Below, piece after piece: positions 1-10,424 of a stretch of 64,000 bases of DNA; the stretch's first letter is position 1; the number at the start of each line of letters is the position of its first letter. The notes under the pieces were generated by a model, which saw only the letters and a program-made list of their open reading frames with translations, ran no database searches and was not told the origin of the DNA. The DNA lies in assembly GCA_964059195.1 (NCBI GenBank), contig CAXKWD010000005.1, positions 42,981,825 through 43,045,824 on the forward strand, written 5' to 3'. A program made the position numbers and the translations under genes. This DNA comes from Ectobius pallidus (lineage: Eukaryota; Arthropoda; Insecta; Blattodea; Ectobiidae).

Positions 1-665
1 TTTAGTAGCTTGTCATCAGTGAGTACATGATCTATTAGTGTCGAAGACATATTGCTTAAGCGTGTTGGAAGTTGATTACAGACTGCAAGATTGTAACATT
101 GGGCAGTCCTTATATAGTTCTTTATTATAGGATTATTACTCTCATATAAGTTAAAGTTGAGATCACCAATTATAATGGTATTACTTCCATTTTTTTTTAC
201 TAAAATGCTTTCAAAATCATCTAGGAAATTAATTGCATTACTGATATGTGGATTGTATGCCCCTATGATATTATATTCTGTAATACCCTTTATTATACTC
301 ATATGTAATATGCTATGTTGTCTATTTATAGAATTAACATTATTTACTTTCAGGTATTCTTTTATGTATATTGATAGACCTCCTCCTATCTGTTCCCTAA
401 CAATATGATATGGTATATATTCTTTTATATGATAGTATTTCTCTTCTCCTTTAGACAACCAACTTTCTGCCAATATGATAATATCAACATTGACTACTTT
501 TTGTAAGATTAACTCAATATCCTCTAACTTATTTCTTAAACTTCGAACATTTAAGTATAATATCTTGAGTTTGTATCTCTTCTTAACATTAAACTTCACA
601 GAGTAATCATCCACACTATCACATTGCACATCACTACAATTTTCTCTTATAAAAGAATTATCCAT
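1..665 (-). CDS. LINE ORF2, N-terminal endonuclease domain (partial)
   Basis: An open frame runs from an ATG at 665 to the window edge with no stop, about 221 codons. The translation is an endonuclease/exonuclease/phosphatase domain. Visible motifs are LKILYLNVRSLRNKLEDIE (conserved N), AESWL in place of the usual ETWL, GGGLSIYI, GAYNPH, IIIGDLNFNL (the GDFN-type motif) and STLIDHVLTDD (the S-x-IDH motif). This domain nicks target DNA to prime reverse transcription. Catalytic residues look intact. The RT domain should follow outside the window. Family identification is strong; whether the full ORF2 is intact cannot be judged. Confidence 0.85.
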   Translation of the reverse strand, partial: MDNSFIRENCSDVQCDSVDDYSVKFNVKKRYKLKILYLNVRSLRNKLEDIELILQKVVNVDIIILAESWLSKGEEKYYHIKEYIPYHIVREQIGGGLSIYIKEYLKVNNVNSINRQHSILHMSIIKGITEYNIIGAYNPHISNAINFLDDFESILVKKNGSNTIIIGDLNFNLYESNNPIIKNYIRTAQCYNLAVCNQLPTRLSNMSSTLIDHVLTDDKLL

Positions 666-714
666 AATGAGAAATTAACAGTCGTAAGCTTAAAAAAGAA
701 AACTGGACATTGGC

Positions 715-1631
715 CTAAGTATGTCTCAATGTAAGTTCTCGGAGTGCTGAATCATTTTTTATTAGGGTGCTTGGGCCATCTTGTCGTTCACGGATAAATA
801 CTTTACAGTCCCTAGTCCATGTTGCCCAGATGGTTCCCGCTTGTCTAAGTTCTCGACATTTTTTTGCAAGCAATTCGTTTGCAGGTGAGAGGTGGTCGTT
901 GATGTAAATCCTTTGAGGTGAGCCATCAAAACCAAGGTCCTGTGTAGTAATAGGTATTTTGTTCTTAATTCTAGCAGTTATCAACTCTTCTTTCTTCCAC
1001 CTATTTACAAACTTAACAATGATCTTGTTAGGTCCCGGGGTTTTTGTGGGTAACCGGTGAGATATGTCAATGTCAGAGTAAGAGAGTGTTACCCCAAGTT
1101 TTTTAGCGAGTCTAATTGATGAGTCATATACATCTTCATTGGGTATATTAGGAATTCCAGATATGATGATGTTATTACGTCTTGTGTATTGCTTCAGGTC
1201 CTCAGAGCCTTCAAACGCTGATTTTGCAACATTTTCTGTAGCATCAATTCTTTTTTTCGTGTCATGCGTCATCGCCTTAACCTCACTTATTGCATTCTTG
1301 AATGTCTCAAATTGTTCATTCATGAAGTCTGCTGCTTCCTTCACTCTTGTCATTTCTTCCAGCATTATTCTTTTTACGTCAGACATTTGAGTCTGAATAT
1401 TATTTGTTATGTCTTTTAGAAGGTCATTTATGTTTGGCGTCAGGGAGCAATCGGCGCGTTCACAGTACCAATGCATATTAACATCCGTCACCAATTTTTC
1501 ATATTCCACAAGTTTTAACTTTAAACATTTACTATGGAACCATCTGCTGCAATCTCCGTCACAGCAGACTCCTTTATCCGCTGTTTAAAACCACATACCA
1601 CACAGATTGAAGATTCGCTTACCGCCGCCAT
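715..1631 (-). pseudogene. LINE ORF1 with PHD-like finger, one frameshift
   Basis: The long frame (264 codons from the ATG at 1509) follows an upstream ATG at 1631 in another frame that reads MAAVSESSICVVCGFKQRIK. A one-base shift near 1575 joins it to VCCDGDCSRWFHSKCLKL and then HWYCERADC, which together give a PHD-type pattern of C-x2-C, C-C, W-x-H-x3-C and C-x4-C. The middle (about residues 35-110 of the long frame) is charged and heptad-like, a probable coiled coil. It is followed by RRNNIIISGIP, typical of LINE ORF1 RRM-like or transposase_22-like domains. The protein is expected to bind LINE RNA. The frameshift could be a mutation or a sequencing error, because the rest is open. Confidence 0.7.
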
Positions 1632-1775
1632 TTTCTTACCGAATTACCGAATATAACTGTAGTTCTGTGAGGAACAGGACAACAATTAAAAATAACCATT
1701 ATTGAGTACAAGTTAACGGTTTTATGGTCAGTACACACTCTGAATCAGAGGGGTTCACATCTATTTAATACCAGC

Positions 1776-3518
1776 ATGCCGAAAACTTATGTAACTGCAA
1801 TACAAAGGGTTCGCGAGTTTCCTACAGACAATTTTGTGGCTGAAAAGGGGAAACTGTTGTGTTCCTTATGTTCAGAGTGCATTAATTTCGAAAAGAAATC
1901 CATTGTGCAGAAACATGTGGAAAGTTTTAAGAATAGAACTCGGAAACAGAGTGATGGGCAAGGTTCAACTTCAGGTGGTCCTAGCAGTATACGCAACAGT
2001 ACGTTACCTCAAGTATGGCAGCGTAAGGAGAAATCAAATGATAATATGAAAGAAATGGTGGCAGCATTCACTTCTTCTGGTATTCCATTGCATGTTTTTC
2101 GTAATCAACGTTTTCGTCAGTGGATTGCAACAGCTACATGTATGCAGCCGGCTCCTAGTGAAACCACTCTAAGAAGGTATCTTACAAAGTGTGCTGAAGA
2201 CGACTTACAAGAAACTAAGTCAAAATGTGAGGGAAATTCTGTCTATCTAGTGGTTGATGAAACAACAGATATAAAGAACCGTAAGGTGGTGAATATTCTT
2301 GTTGCTCCACTGGGTGTTGTGAATGAAAAACCCTGTCTTGTGAAAACTAAAATTGTTGAACACTGCAATGCCGATGTTATAGTAAATTTAATACTTGATA
2401 CATTAGATCTTATTGGTATTCACAGAAGCGATTTTGTTGTTCTAATATCAGACAGTGCACCATATATGCTTTCTGCTGGCAGGCGACTGGTTGGAGTTGC
2501 ACCTCAGCTTTTAGATTCTACATGTTGGGCTCACATATTACATCTGTGTGCTGAAGAGATTAGGTTTTCGTTAAAAATTGCTGATGAATTCATTGCAGCT
2601 GTTAAGACTGCTTTAGCAAAAACTCCAGCCAGAAGGGAGAGATTGCTGGACTGCCTCAAAGAAGCAGGAACATTTGTTTTACCTCCAGTTCCTGTAATAA
2701 CGCGCTGGGGGACAAGGCTGAAGGCAGGAAAATATCATTGCATGAATTTGAATGCAGTAAAACAGTGGATTGACTTGGAAGATGGTGAAGGCAGTGCTGC
2801 AGTAACAAACTTAAAGCGACTGGTTGAAAATAAAGAACTAGTGCTTCAACTCAGCGCTATAGCTAAAATTTCTGATGGACTCTGCAATCAAATACAGGTT
2901 CTGGAATCAGATAATCAAGATGCAACACAGGTCTGTCTTCTTCTATCATCAATTCTTCAGATGGTTCAAAGTTCAGGTGCAACTTGTAAAAAATTGGCAG
3001 GATATATGAATGAACGTCATCCTGCTCTAAATTTCTGGAAGGAAGTTCAGAATTTAGATCCCACAATAGCTGTTCCTGAGAAGATTTCTTCCATTTTTAC
3101 TTCGGGTGAACTGAAACGTTTCTCTCGCATTGATGTTCCAGTGGAAGAAATATCAACATATGCAGCAATGGTACATGGACAAAATTTGTCTTCAACTTCT
3201 GCCTTATCCTTCTGGCAGAAACATTCCACCAAGATGCCTAGCCTAAGTAAGCTGGCAATGAAGGCAATTATGGTTCCTCCATCATCTGCTTCAGTTGAGA
3301 GAAGCTTTTCTACTCTCAATTGGATTTTGAACTCTAAACGCTCATGTCTGACAGAAGAAAATCTGCAGTCTCACCTACAACTGGCAATTAATCAAAATCA
3401 ATATCAGGAGGGTGGTGTTCATCAGGAGAGTGCAAATGACAGTGACAGTGACAAGGATGACTTAATTTTCATTCAATTCATTACTAGCTTGCTTAGACCC
3501 TACAGTTTGTTCTTATAA
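1776..3518 (+). CDS. hAT-superfamily transposase, intact ORF of 580 aa
   Basis: A single uninterrupted frame. The N-terminus has a BED-like metal-binding pattern (LCSLCSEC then VQKHVESFK). The RNase H-like core shows VYLVVDETTDIKNRKV (first acidic residue), VVLISDSAPYM (second) and the CWAHILHLCAEEIR block typical of the hAT insertion region. The C-terminus has the dimerisation signature with PSSASVERSFSTLNWI, where the glutamate is the expected catalytic residue, then LTEENLQSHLQLAIN. Length and domain order fit a full transposase. No clear TIRs or 8-bp duplication were found around it, so it may be a decayed element with a preserved ORF, or a domesticated copy. Either way the open frame is notable among the broken genes nearby. 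Confidence 0.85.
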   Translation: MPKTYVTAIQRVREFPTDNFVAEKGKLLCSLCSECINFEKKSIVQKHVESFKNRTRKQSDGQGSTSGGPSSIRNSTLPQVWQRKEKSNDNMKEMVAAFTSSGIPLHVFRNQRFRQWIATATCMQPAPSETTLRRYLTKCAEDDLQETKSKCEGNSVYLVVDETTDIKNRKVVNILVAPLGVVNEKPCLVKTKIVEHCNADVIVNLILDTLDLIGIHRSDFVVLISDSAPYMLSAGRRLVGVAPQLLDSTCWAHILHLCAEEIRFSLKIADEFIAAVKTALAKTPARRERLLDCLKEAGTFVLPPVPVITRWGTRLKAGKYHCMNLNAVKQWIDLEDGEGSAAVTNLKRLVENKELVLQLSAIAKISDGLCNQIQVLESDNQDATQVCLLLSSILQMVQSSGATCKKLAGYMNERHPALNFWKEVQNLDPTIAVPEKISSIFTSGELKRFSRIDVPVEEISTYAAMVHGQNLSSTSALSFWQKHSTKMPSLSKLAMKAIMVPPSSASVERSFSTLNWILNSKRSCLTEENLQSHLQLAINQNQYQEGGVHQESANDSDSDKDDLIFIQFITSLLRPYSLFL

Positions 3519-3689
3519 AATGTTAACGTATTAAGGCACTAAGGTAGCCTGCAAATAACATTAGACACACAAAAAAATCAGTTTGATGGTATGATATACA
3601 TAAACAGTATTTGTCTTAAGTTTATTGGATTACGCAGAAATATTGAAAATGAACTTCAGGAAAATACAAACAACCTACAGTGCCAAATA

Positions 3690-3958
3690 AAATAGACTTT
3701 ACTTCTCCCCAAGAGTTGGTCGAAATTATAAAACGCCTTCCTAATAAAAAAGCTCCAGGACATGACCTGATATCCAATATTATATTAAAGAACCTTACTA
3801 AAAAAGATTGTATATTTGACTTAAATCTATAATGCTTCAATAATATTTCCCTCGGACTTGGAAACTTGCAGAAATAATGGTTTTCCATAAACCTAAAAAC
3901 GCGAAACATTTTCGAAACATTATCGAGAAAATACTACATAAAAGGATGTCAAGATTTT
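3690..3958 (+). pseudogene. LINE reverse-transcriptase fragment
   Basis: Frame pieces read IDFTSPQELVEIIKRLPNKK, then APGHDLISNIILKNL, the first RT block (KAPG.D) of CR1/Jockey-type LINEs. After a frameshift the sequence reads PRTWKLAEIMVFHKPKNAKH and IIEKILHKRM, matching the next RT block with part deleted. Only two RT motifs are left and the catalytic palm is absent, so this is dead. Orientation is opposite to the LINE at the left edge. Confidence 0.75.
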
Positions 3959-4535
3959 AGAGCATGAGCTACCAATATGAACCCCCACCCCCGTGGGAAT
4001 TTATGACTCACATATTTTTGTTCATATTGTCATCTAGATTAAGATTTCAATTGTTTGCCCCTTATCAATTACAGCATATACCCAGAAAACCCGGAAAACC
4101 ACGGAAATCCGCAAAAAAATGAGTTTGTTTCAATTTAAAAAAATCTGATGTGAATGTCACATAACTTCCTCTGCCCAAATAAAAGTTAGCAATATTCACA
4201 TATCCTTGTACAGAATCGCAAGACACAATTTTACGCTAATTATGCTGTAAATACCATATAGGCCTAGCCCCTCATTTGAATGTTGCGACTAAAAAAAAAC
4301 AGGCTATGGACAAACTAAAAAAAGAAGAAAAAACAAGTGACTGCAAACGTTTATTGAACTTTCCGCCATTCAGAATAATTTCCGAAATTTATCGAATATT
4401 CCCCTCAGATATTTCTTTACTGTAAGCATGGCCAACAATACATCTTTCTCACTTCACGTACTTATATAGAATAAGAGGCCGTGAATGTCCGCTTATTGAG
4501 TTGTTCACCAGGCAAGACAAAGTATCTACAAACAG

Positions 4536-5090
4536 TGGGTAGTTTACAACCACCCTTCAGAGAATTTAAAAAAAAAAGTTTCAAATAAAAGTTTTAGCTC
4601 TTGGTATAAGCACTCCATGTACAAAATGTAAAGGAAATCGTTCGAGCCGTTTTTGAGAAAATCGTGACAAACGAAAATTTATTCGTGTCAAGTCCCCTTA
4701 AAGTAAGGGAAAGTTGTCGCCACTCTTCGTGTCACAGCCTCAGAAGGTACCTAACCCAAATACAAAATTTTGTTTTCGTACGACTTTCCGTTACATGAGG
4801 CCGTATTGCAAAGAGCATGTATTCACAGTGGGTGGCTTATAACTACCCTTCAGAGAATTTCTTCGAAAAAAGTTTCAAATAAAAGTTTTAGCTCTTGGTA
4901 TAAGCAACCCATGTCCAAAATTTAAAGAAAATAGTTAGAGCCGTTTTCGAGAGAATCGTGAAAAACGAAAAATTCCTCATGTAAAGTCCCCTTAATAATA
5001 AGAGAAACTTGTCGCCAATCTTCAGCTCACATGTTCGGAAGGTACCTGACTCAAATACGAAATTTTGTTTCTATACGATTTTCCGTTTTG
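4536..5090 (+). repeat. Tandem duplication, ~294-bp period
   Basis: Two direct copies (about 4536-4792 and 4830-5086) share AGTTTCAAATAAAAGTTTTA, GCTCTTGGTATAAGCA, GAGCCGTTTT, AAGTCCCCTTAA and GTTGTCGCCA in the same order; equivalent landmarks at 4601 and 4895 give the period. The copies differ by many substitutions, so the duplication is not recent. No ORF of note. Confidence 0.8.
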
Positions 5091-5115
5091 GAGCTAGCTT
5101 GTTCACAGATATTCC

Positions 5116-5145
5116 ACACAGACACACACACACACACACACGCCC
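5116..5145 (+). repeat. (CA)n microsatellite
   Basis: A short run of CA dinucleotides with minor flanking CACAGACA variants. The reading frames it opens are low-complexity artefacts. Confidence 0.9.
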
Positions 5146-5956
5146 ACTGACACACAGACATGTTTCCAAAAATAGTAATTTTGGATTCAGGGGGCCTTGA
5201 AACGTGTATATATGACTGAACTTCGAATTTGGGGGTCGAAAACAATACTTCCTCTATCTATAGTACCTGTGGTACGGGCAGAGGAAGTACAAATATTTGT
5301 TCTTTGATCCTAATATTCCCAGCGAATTTCTGACTCACAGATTTTTTGTCGGTATTGCCTCTAGTTTAAGGTTTCAGTTGTTTGCCCCTTACCAATTACA
5401 GCATATCCCCGGAAAAACCCGGAAAACCACGTATATACGGAGAAAATGACTATGTTTTATTTTTTAAAATCTTTGTTCTTTGCTCCTAATCACTGCCTTC
5501 TTGACTGTATTACTCGTGTAATTCTCGTGACGGCGGTGCTCGTAATATTCAAAGGGAATTTGTGACTCATATTTTTTTTTTCGTATTGCCATCTAGATTA
5601 CGGTTTCAGATGTTTGCTCCTTATCCCCGGAAAACTCCGAAAACCACGGAAATAAGGAGAAAATTACTTTTTAAAAACTTGTTTTAAAATCTTTGTTCTT
5701 TGATCCTAATATTGCCATCTAGATTAAGGTTTCAGACGTTTGCCCTTATCAATTAAAGCATATCCCCGGAAAACTCCGAAAACCACGGAAATCCGGAAAA
5801 AAGTCTTTTTTAAAGTTTGTTTTAAAATCTTTGTTTTTTGATCCTAGTATTCCCAAGGAAAAAGATGATAATGGGGTATATAAACTAAAATGCTCTAATT
5901 GTGACAATATATTGGGTAAACTGGTCAGAAGTTTAAACAGAGATTTCATGAACACG

Positions 5957-7798
5957 CAGGGCCGTAGCTAGGCGGTGGCTAGGTGGGCGACCGCCAAGGG
6001 CGCAGGTACGAAGGGCGCAAAATTAACCATGAAAAATCCCGCCTTTTTTAGGCTGGTGCAATTTATCAAGCAATATAAATTCCACGTTAGTGGAAGAAAT
6101 CTTTCAGGTTATTAAAAATTAATGCACGTGAACTATCTATACCTATAGTATTATGCCGATTGTCTAAAAGCAAAAAGCAGTCATGCAACGTCCTTTAATT
6201 AATACGATTCATATTGACAGAGTAAAACATAAATCATGAACAGTATGGAAAGATATAACGACAATGAAAATTAATATGTACGTTATTATTGTGATGAAAG
6301 TGGTTCAACTCAATCCCTTTCCAGCTGATTGTCGTCCTCAGTGCTACTACTGTCGGCAGGATTGATTACAAAGCGATCAACAATGGCTTCGCTCATACTG
6401 TTATATGCTACATGCAAAAATGACTGACCAACCATATTATTACAACAGAAAAAGCCGAATGCGCAGATCTCAATTCCTTTTGTTATTACTATTTTATTAT
6501 AAATTAAGTGTGAACTAAAATTTCTTATTTTAAAAATGTTTAGTTTTTTTAATCACACAATGTATTAATGTACATTAAAATTAATTTCTGTAACTTTACA
6601 TTGAATAATATGTGTTGTGATCCGCGGCCGATGCACGCTCTGCCAGCTGGCAGTACACATGCTGTTTGTTTTGATCAAGTTCCCTTCTGAGGCCGGCGCT
6701 AATATTATAGTCGCTGCTATTATTTTTAATTATATTATACTGTATTATTATTAGGGCCCGGATTCTGATGACCTAAAATTGTTTGAAGAATGACCTATAA
6801 AATGACCCCAAAATTTAAAGAAAATGACTTAATAATTATAAAGAATGACCTAAAAACTGATATTTTATTTATAAAAAATTATTATTGCACACACAAAATT
6901 ATAGAATAATTTGTACATAATTGTTAAAACCTTAAATTCAGAGAGGATGTTCTAGGTATAAAAAACTTTGATTTTTGCTGTGAGTATTCTTTCCTTACGG
7001 AAATTTATACTGGCACTGAGGCACTGGCGAGTCAAACTTCGGCATTTCCTTTTGCGGTCTGCCGGATTATATTGTTTATTGAGGATAAACAGTAGTTTGC
7101 ACTCTCAAATACAAGCAGGTGGCAGACTCTGGTGCCAAGTCAATCTAATAACAACAGTAATGTAATACAACATTTTGGCGTTCCTTTGATTCTCGTTTCC
7201 GACTGAGACATGACAACACTTCAACATAGAGTGAGTCCTTCTTGCATTAAACAAACACTTCAAAGACAGCACCGCTGGGGACGAAATAAATGCCCTAAAA
7301 ATATAAAATTGCATACAATGTCAAAAAATGACCTAATAAAAATGCATTTCTATAATCTAGAGGCCATGATTATGATTTATCTACAAATTGGCAATGTCTA
7401 TGCAGCATCAATAAAAAAGATGACATGTCATTAGAATCCGGGCTCTGATTATGATTGTATTTTTTAACTAAGCGATTTTTAAATTAAACAGTGAAACAAT
7501 ATTAATGTTTGTGTTGCTTCTTCTCTTGTTGATGTTGGCGTTGCTTCTGTTGTATAGGTAAGAATGATTTCAGTAAAAAAATGTGCCAACTAAAACTACC
7601 ATGACCATCATAGCTTAGTCTACATTATTAGTTTTGATATATTAGGCAGTGTTTTTTTAAAGAAATGGGACCAAAAAAAACCTTCTGCAAGCGAATTTAA
7701 GAAAATCAGTATTACAGAAATTTAAAAAAATTGTTCATTTGGAGGGCGCAGATTTGTCAAACTCGCCAAGGGCGCAGAAGGACCTTGCTACGGCCCTG
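5957..7798. mobile_element. Non-autonomous hAT element, 1842 bp, TSD TGAACACG
   Basis: Left end CAGGGCCGTAGCTAGG and the reverse complement of the right end, CAGGGCCGTAGCAAGG, form imperfect TIRs. Identical 8-bp duplications TGAACACG lie at 5949-5956 and 7799-7806. An 8-bp duplication and CAG-starting TIRs are hAT hallmarks. Subterminal repeats (CGCCAAGGGCGCAG) are also mirrored at both ends. No transposase ORF is visible, so it must have been mobilised in trans. It contains a second, nested TIR element and is inserted in the Penelope fragment. Confidence 0.9.
6753..7446. mobile_element. Nested TIR element, ~694 bp, hAT-like ends
   Basis: Left end AGGGCCCGGATTCTGATGAC and reverse-complemented right end AGAGCCCGGATTCTAATGAC match at 18 of 20 positions. 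The ends resemble those of the hAT at 60269-61605, suggesting a shared family. Flanks are AT-rich and the 8-bp duplication is not clear (TTATTATT versus GATTATGA). Interior ORFs of 65-74 codons show no recognisable domain. Confidence 0.75.
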
Positions 7799-8125
7799 TG
7801 AACACGCACTAGATTGTAGATTCAACAAACAAAAATTAGCATTCGCGAAACATCTATTAGAAAAGAAACACATTAGAAATTATTCACAAACAAGATAAAA
7901 GTCCAAAATTAAATACACTAGAATCTCTTGAAATGTATAGAAATAAACATAAAATTATTAACGAAAATCCGATTGAATACAACCCCCTGTTTCAACTGGT
8001 TCAACTGTTTGAGAAACATAGGGGGCAGCCTGAGGAAGTCAATGAAGAAAATAAAGCCATATATTATGTACCAACCGATTCATACTTCAAACCACTGCCT
8101 TCTCAACTGTATTAATCGTGTAATT

Positions 8126-8942
8126 CTCGAGACGGCGGGGCTTCAAACAGAAGTACAACTTACGAACAATTGAAGTAATTGGCCTGATGGTTGGGGCACG
8201 TGGTACCATCCCACATCACTTCCTCTCTACCTGGAAAAGGTTCAGCCTAAATAAAAAAAAATATCAAAGATATTGTAGTTGCCACTCTGCGTGGTTCTCT
8301 CGCTCTTCTTCGTCACCACTTATACAATAATCAATAATGTTTAATAATTTAATTATAGGAAAACTTTGACTTTATAGTTATATTGCTGATTTGGATATGT
8401 TACACTCTGTCTAGCCTATATTGGCAACCTGTATCTGCAGGGAGTTGTTATTTTAATATATATATATATATATAACGCACTCAACCCATATAGCCTAAAT
8501 ACAGTTCGCAAGGTCAATCGCGCTAGTAAACAAGTTTTTACTCATCAGATATCAGTCTCTTCGTTATGTTGAAGGTTAGCAGCTAATGTTTATTTGTCTG
8601 CTGTCTCGTAAATTGATATTTCTATATGCTATTTTTCCTCTTATTGTTAATATCATTGCATTAGGAACTGAAGATGACAAGATAACACTTGTTGAAATGC
8701 ATCTTCCTAGCTCTGCACAACCACAAATTCAGCTTTGCGATTGCTACGAGAAAAATTTCAGAATCCTACACAGCTATAAAACAAGCTATCACTGCACAAA
8801 AAAACTGGTAACAGATTTTATAAGTGATACATGATACAAGTTTTTAAAGACTATGTTAATTGAAAACTGAATGGTGATAATTTTATGCAAACTTATATGG
8901 TTTTACATTACTTCAAGTTTTACATTACATTACAGTTATACA
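8126..8942. other. Unassigned intergenic DNA
   Basis: No coding or RNA feature is supported. It includes a short (TA)n run near 8455-8475. A small frame at 8586-8834 has a hydrophobic start but no recognisable family. Confidence 0.6.
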
Positions 8943-10160
8943 CAGTGGTGATATTCAAACAGTTTAACAACCGGTTCTCATCAGGGTATTTGATGTTGAT
9001 TCAAAATAGCCCAATGTGCTATTTTGTCCAGTGGCGCCAACTTATATGGGCCGTGAGGCTCAAGCCTACCCAATAATTTGCTGTGAATTATCTTAAATAT
9101 TTATTATAATAATTTTTAGGCCTATTATTACTAAAATAAATCATGTTTAGTCTTTGCAAAACCAAAATCAGGCTAGCCTATAGGTTTATACAAGCGTTGA
9201 CAAATAACATGATCTCCCTTGTTTCAATTAACTTAGCCTATCGTTTGCGATCGTTTGCAATTGTTTCTGAATCCTTAAAATTTATAGCCTACGACAAATT
9301 TACTCTGTTAATGCCAGTTTTCCCAGCATTTTCCGAAATACTTTTTTCCGCTTTGAAAAGACTGAAGACATTATTACGTTCGACAATATTATAGAGAACA
9401 GTTAATTTCACACATTGCTGTTCTAAGTGTAACCCTACATACGGATAGCGGGGAAAAGTTGGCTTTCGATTTTGCTTGTTGAAGAATTTATAGGGAGAAG
9501 TACTGTACATGTAGGCCTACAAAATGCAGTGCTACTCAATAGTTATTGCATGTTTTACTTTATTTCAATTTATTTCATTTTATTTTAGTTGTTACCTAAT
9601 ATCTCTCCTCCAAAGGTCCCCATAATTATAAACTTTGAAGAATTAAATTAGAGCCCCACCCGGGAGGTGTTGGTAGCACGGTTGCCTTCCACCTTGTCGG
9701 CCAGTGGTTAAAAATTTCCGGGTTAATGTTTTTGAGCCCACCCAATGTTCTCCAAAAGTTGGCGTCACTGAATTTTTGTCTTTTCATGCTCATATTAAAC
9801 TTACTCAGCTTCCTTAAAACATAACCTTACACAACAAAAGAAGAACACAGTCCGTTTTATAATCGAACATCGAAAGCGAAGACAGCGAGTGTCGAGACGA
9901 TCGGCCGTGCGCAAATAAGAGAGTCTGCCAACTTAACCGCACGCCCACTATCTATGGTGGTAGTCCGCCGCTAGCAAACATAAATAGCGTGTTTTGGTTC
10001 TAGCAAGTTCATATATGTATGATCACTGTTGTGGATTGGCGTGAATCTGATCTTGGAAAAAGGCAATTTCTCATTGTGAAGCTACCGGTTCGGAGAACCT
10101 ACAAGATATTTAACAACCGGTTCTCGCGAACCGGTGCGAACCGGCTGAATATCACCACTG
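8943..10160. mobile_element. Non-autonomous hAT element, 1218 bp, TSD GTTATACA
   Basis: Left end CAGTGGTGATATTCAAACAG and reverse-complemented right end CAGTGGTGATATTCAGCCGG form TIRs. Exact 8-bp duplications GTTATACA lie at 8935-8942 and 10161-10168. The subterminal AACCGGTTC motif occurs at both ends (near 8970, 10090 and 10115-10145). No transposase is visible. A second TIR element is nested at 9029-9770. Confidence 0.92.
9029..9770. mobile_element. Nested hAT-like element, ~742 bp
   Basis: Left end CAGTGGCGCCAACTTATATG and reverse-complemented right end CAGTGACGCCAACTTTTGGA form TIRs. A second inverted match nearby (GAGGCTCAAGCCTACCCAAT against ATTGGGTGGGCTCAAA) extends the arms. Flanks TATTTTGT and AATTTTTG are similar but not an exact 8-bp duplication. 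Interior frames have no recognisable domain. Confidence 0.75.
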
Positions 10161-10424
10161 GTTATACATTATATCAAATATCAACAAGTTGAAAGTCTGG
10201 CCTATACTGGCTAGAAAGCTTGGACATAACTATCACATAACGATAACGATTGAGGATTGTAACTTTTGTAAATATCTACATACTTTTAATTGTTAACACA
10301 TCATTTGTTCATCTTTATTGCACACACATTCAGAAGCGTCTGAATTTTTAAACCTTTTAAGATAGGCCTATGTTCTGAATTTTCCGTGCCTAGTAACTAT
10401 CGTAGTAAAATTTGGTGATGCATT

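Larger units (their letters stand above)
1..1640 (-). mobile_element. CR1-like LINE, 5' part, runs off the window edge
   Basis: Two consecutive minus-strand reading frames form the 5' half of a two-ORF non-LTR retrotransposon. ORF1 carries a PHD-like zinc finger and a coiled coil. ORF2 starts about 50 bp after the ORF1 stop and begins with an apurinic-like endonuclease domain. PHD fingers in ORF1 are known from CR1-group LINEs, so the clade is inferred from that and from the endonuclease style. The RT domain and 3' end lie beyond base 1. The 5' boundary near 1640 is approximate; I saw no target duplication because the other end is missing. Confidence 0.75.
3996..5800 (+). repeat. Four dispersed copies of a ~110-bp noncoding repeat
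   Basis: Copies lie at about 3996-4115, 5321-5441, 5551-5662 and 5705-5800. Each has GACTCA-like sequence at the left (first three), then CATCTAGATTAAGRTTTCA, TGTTTGCCCCTTATCAATTA and CCCGGAAAACCACGGAAAT. Copies 2 to 4 are followed or preceded by TTTGTTCTTTGATCCTA. They are all direct and increasingly divergent, which points to serial duplication. No coding capacity is seen. Near 5490-5535 is a stretch matching the 3' flank of the Penelope fragment at 8095-8140, so part of this block may be Penelope-associated DNA. Confidence 0.75.
5850..8115 (+). pseudogene. Penelope-like GIY-YIG endonuclease fragment, split by a hAT insertion
   Basis: The left part (5850-5956) reads DNGVYKLKCSNCDN and, after small indels, a TGRSLNRDFMNTH-like tail. 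The right part (7807-8115) reads AFAKHLLEKKHIRN, LEMYRNKHKIINENPIEYN and LFQLVQLFEKH. Both align with the better GIY-YIG domain at 52879-53367, which has NGIYKLKC, YVGQTGRKFNTRFQEH and NEEPIEYNALFELTNRR. The 1842-bp hAT at 5957-7798 separates them; its 8-bp duplication accounts for the repeated TGAACACG. Several frameshifts and stops make the gene nonfunctional. No RT domain of this copy was found. Confidence 0.75.
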
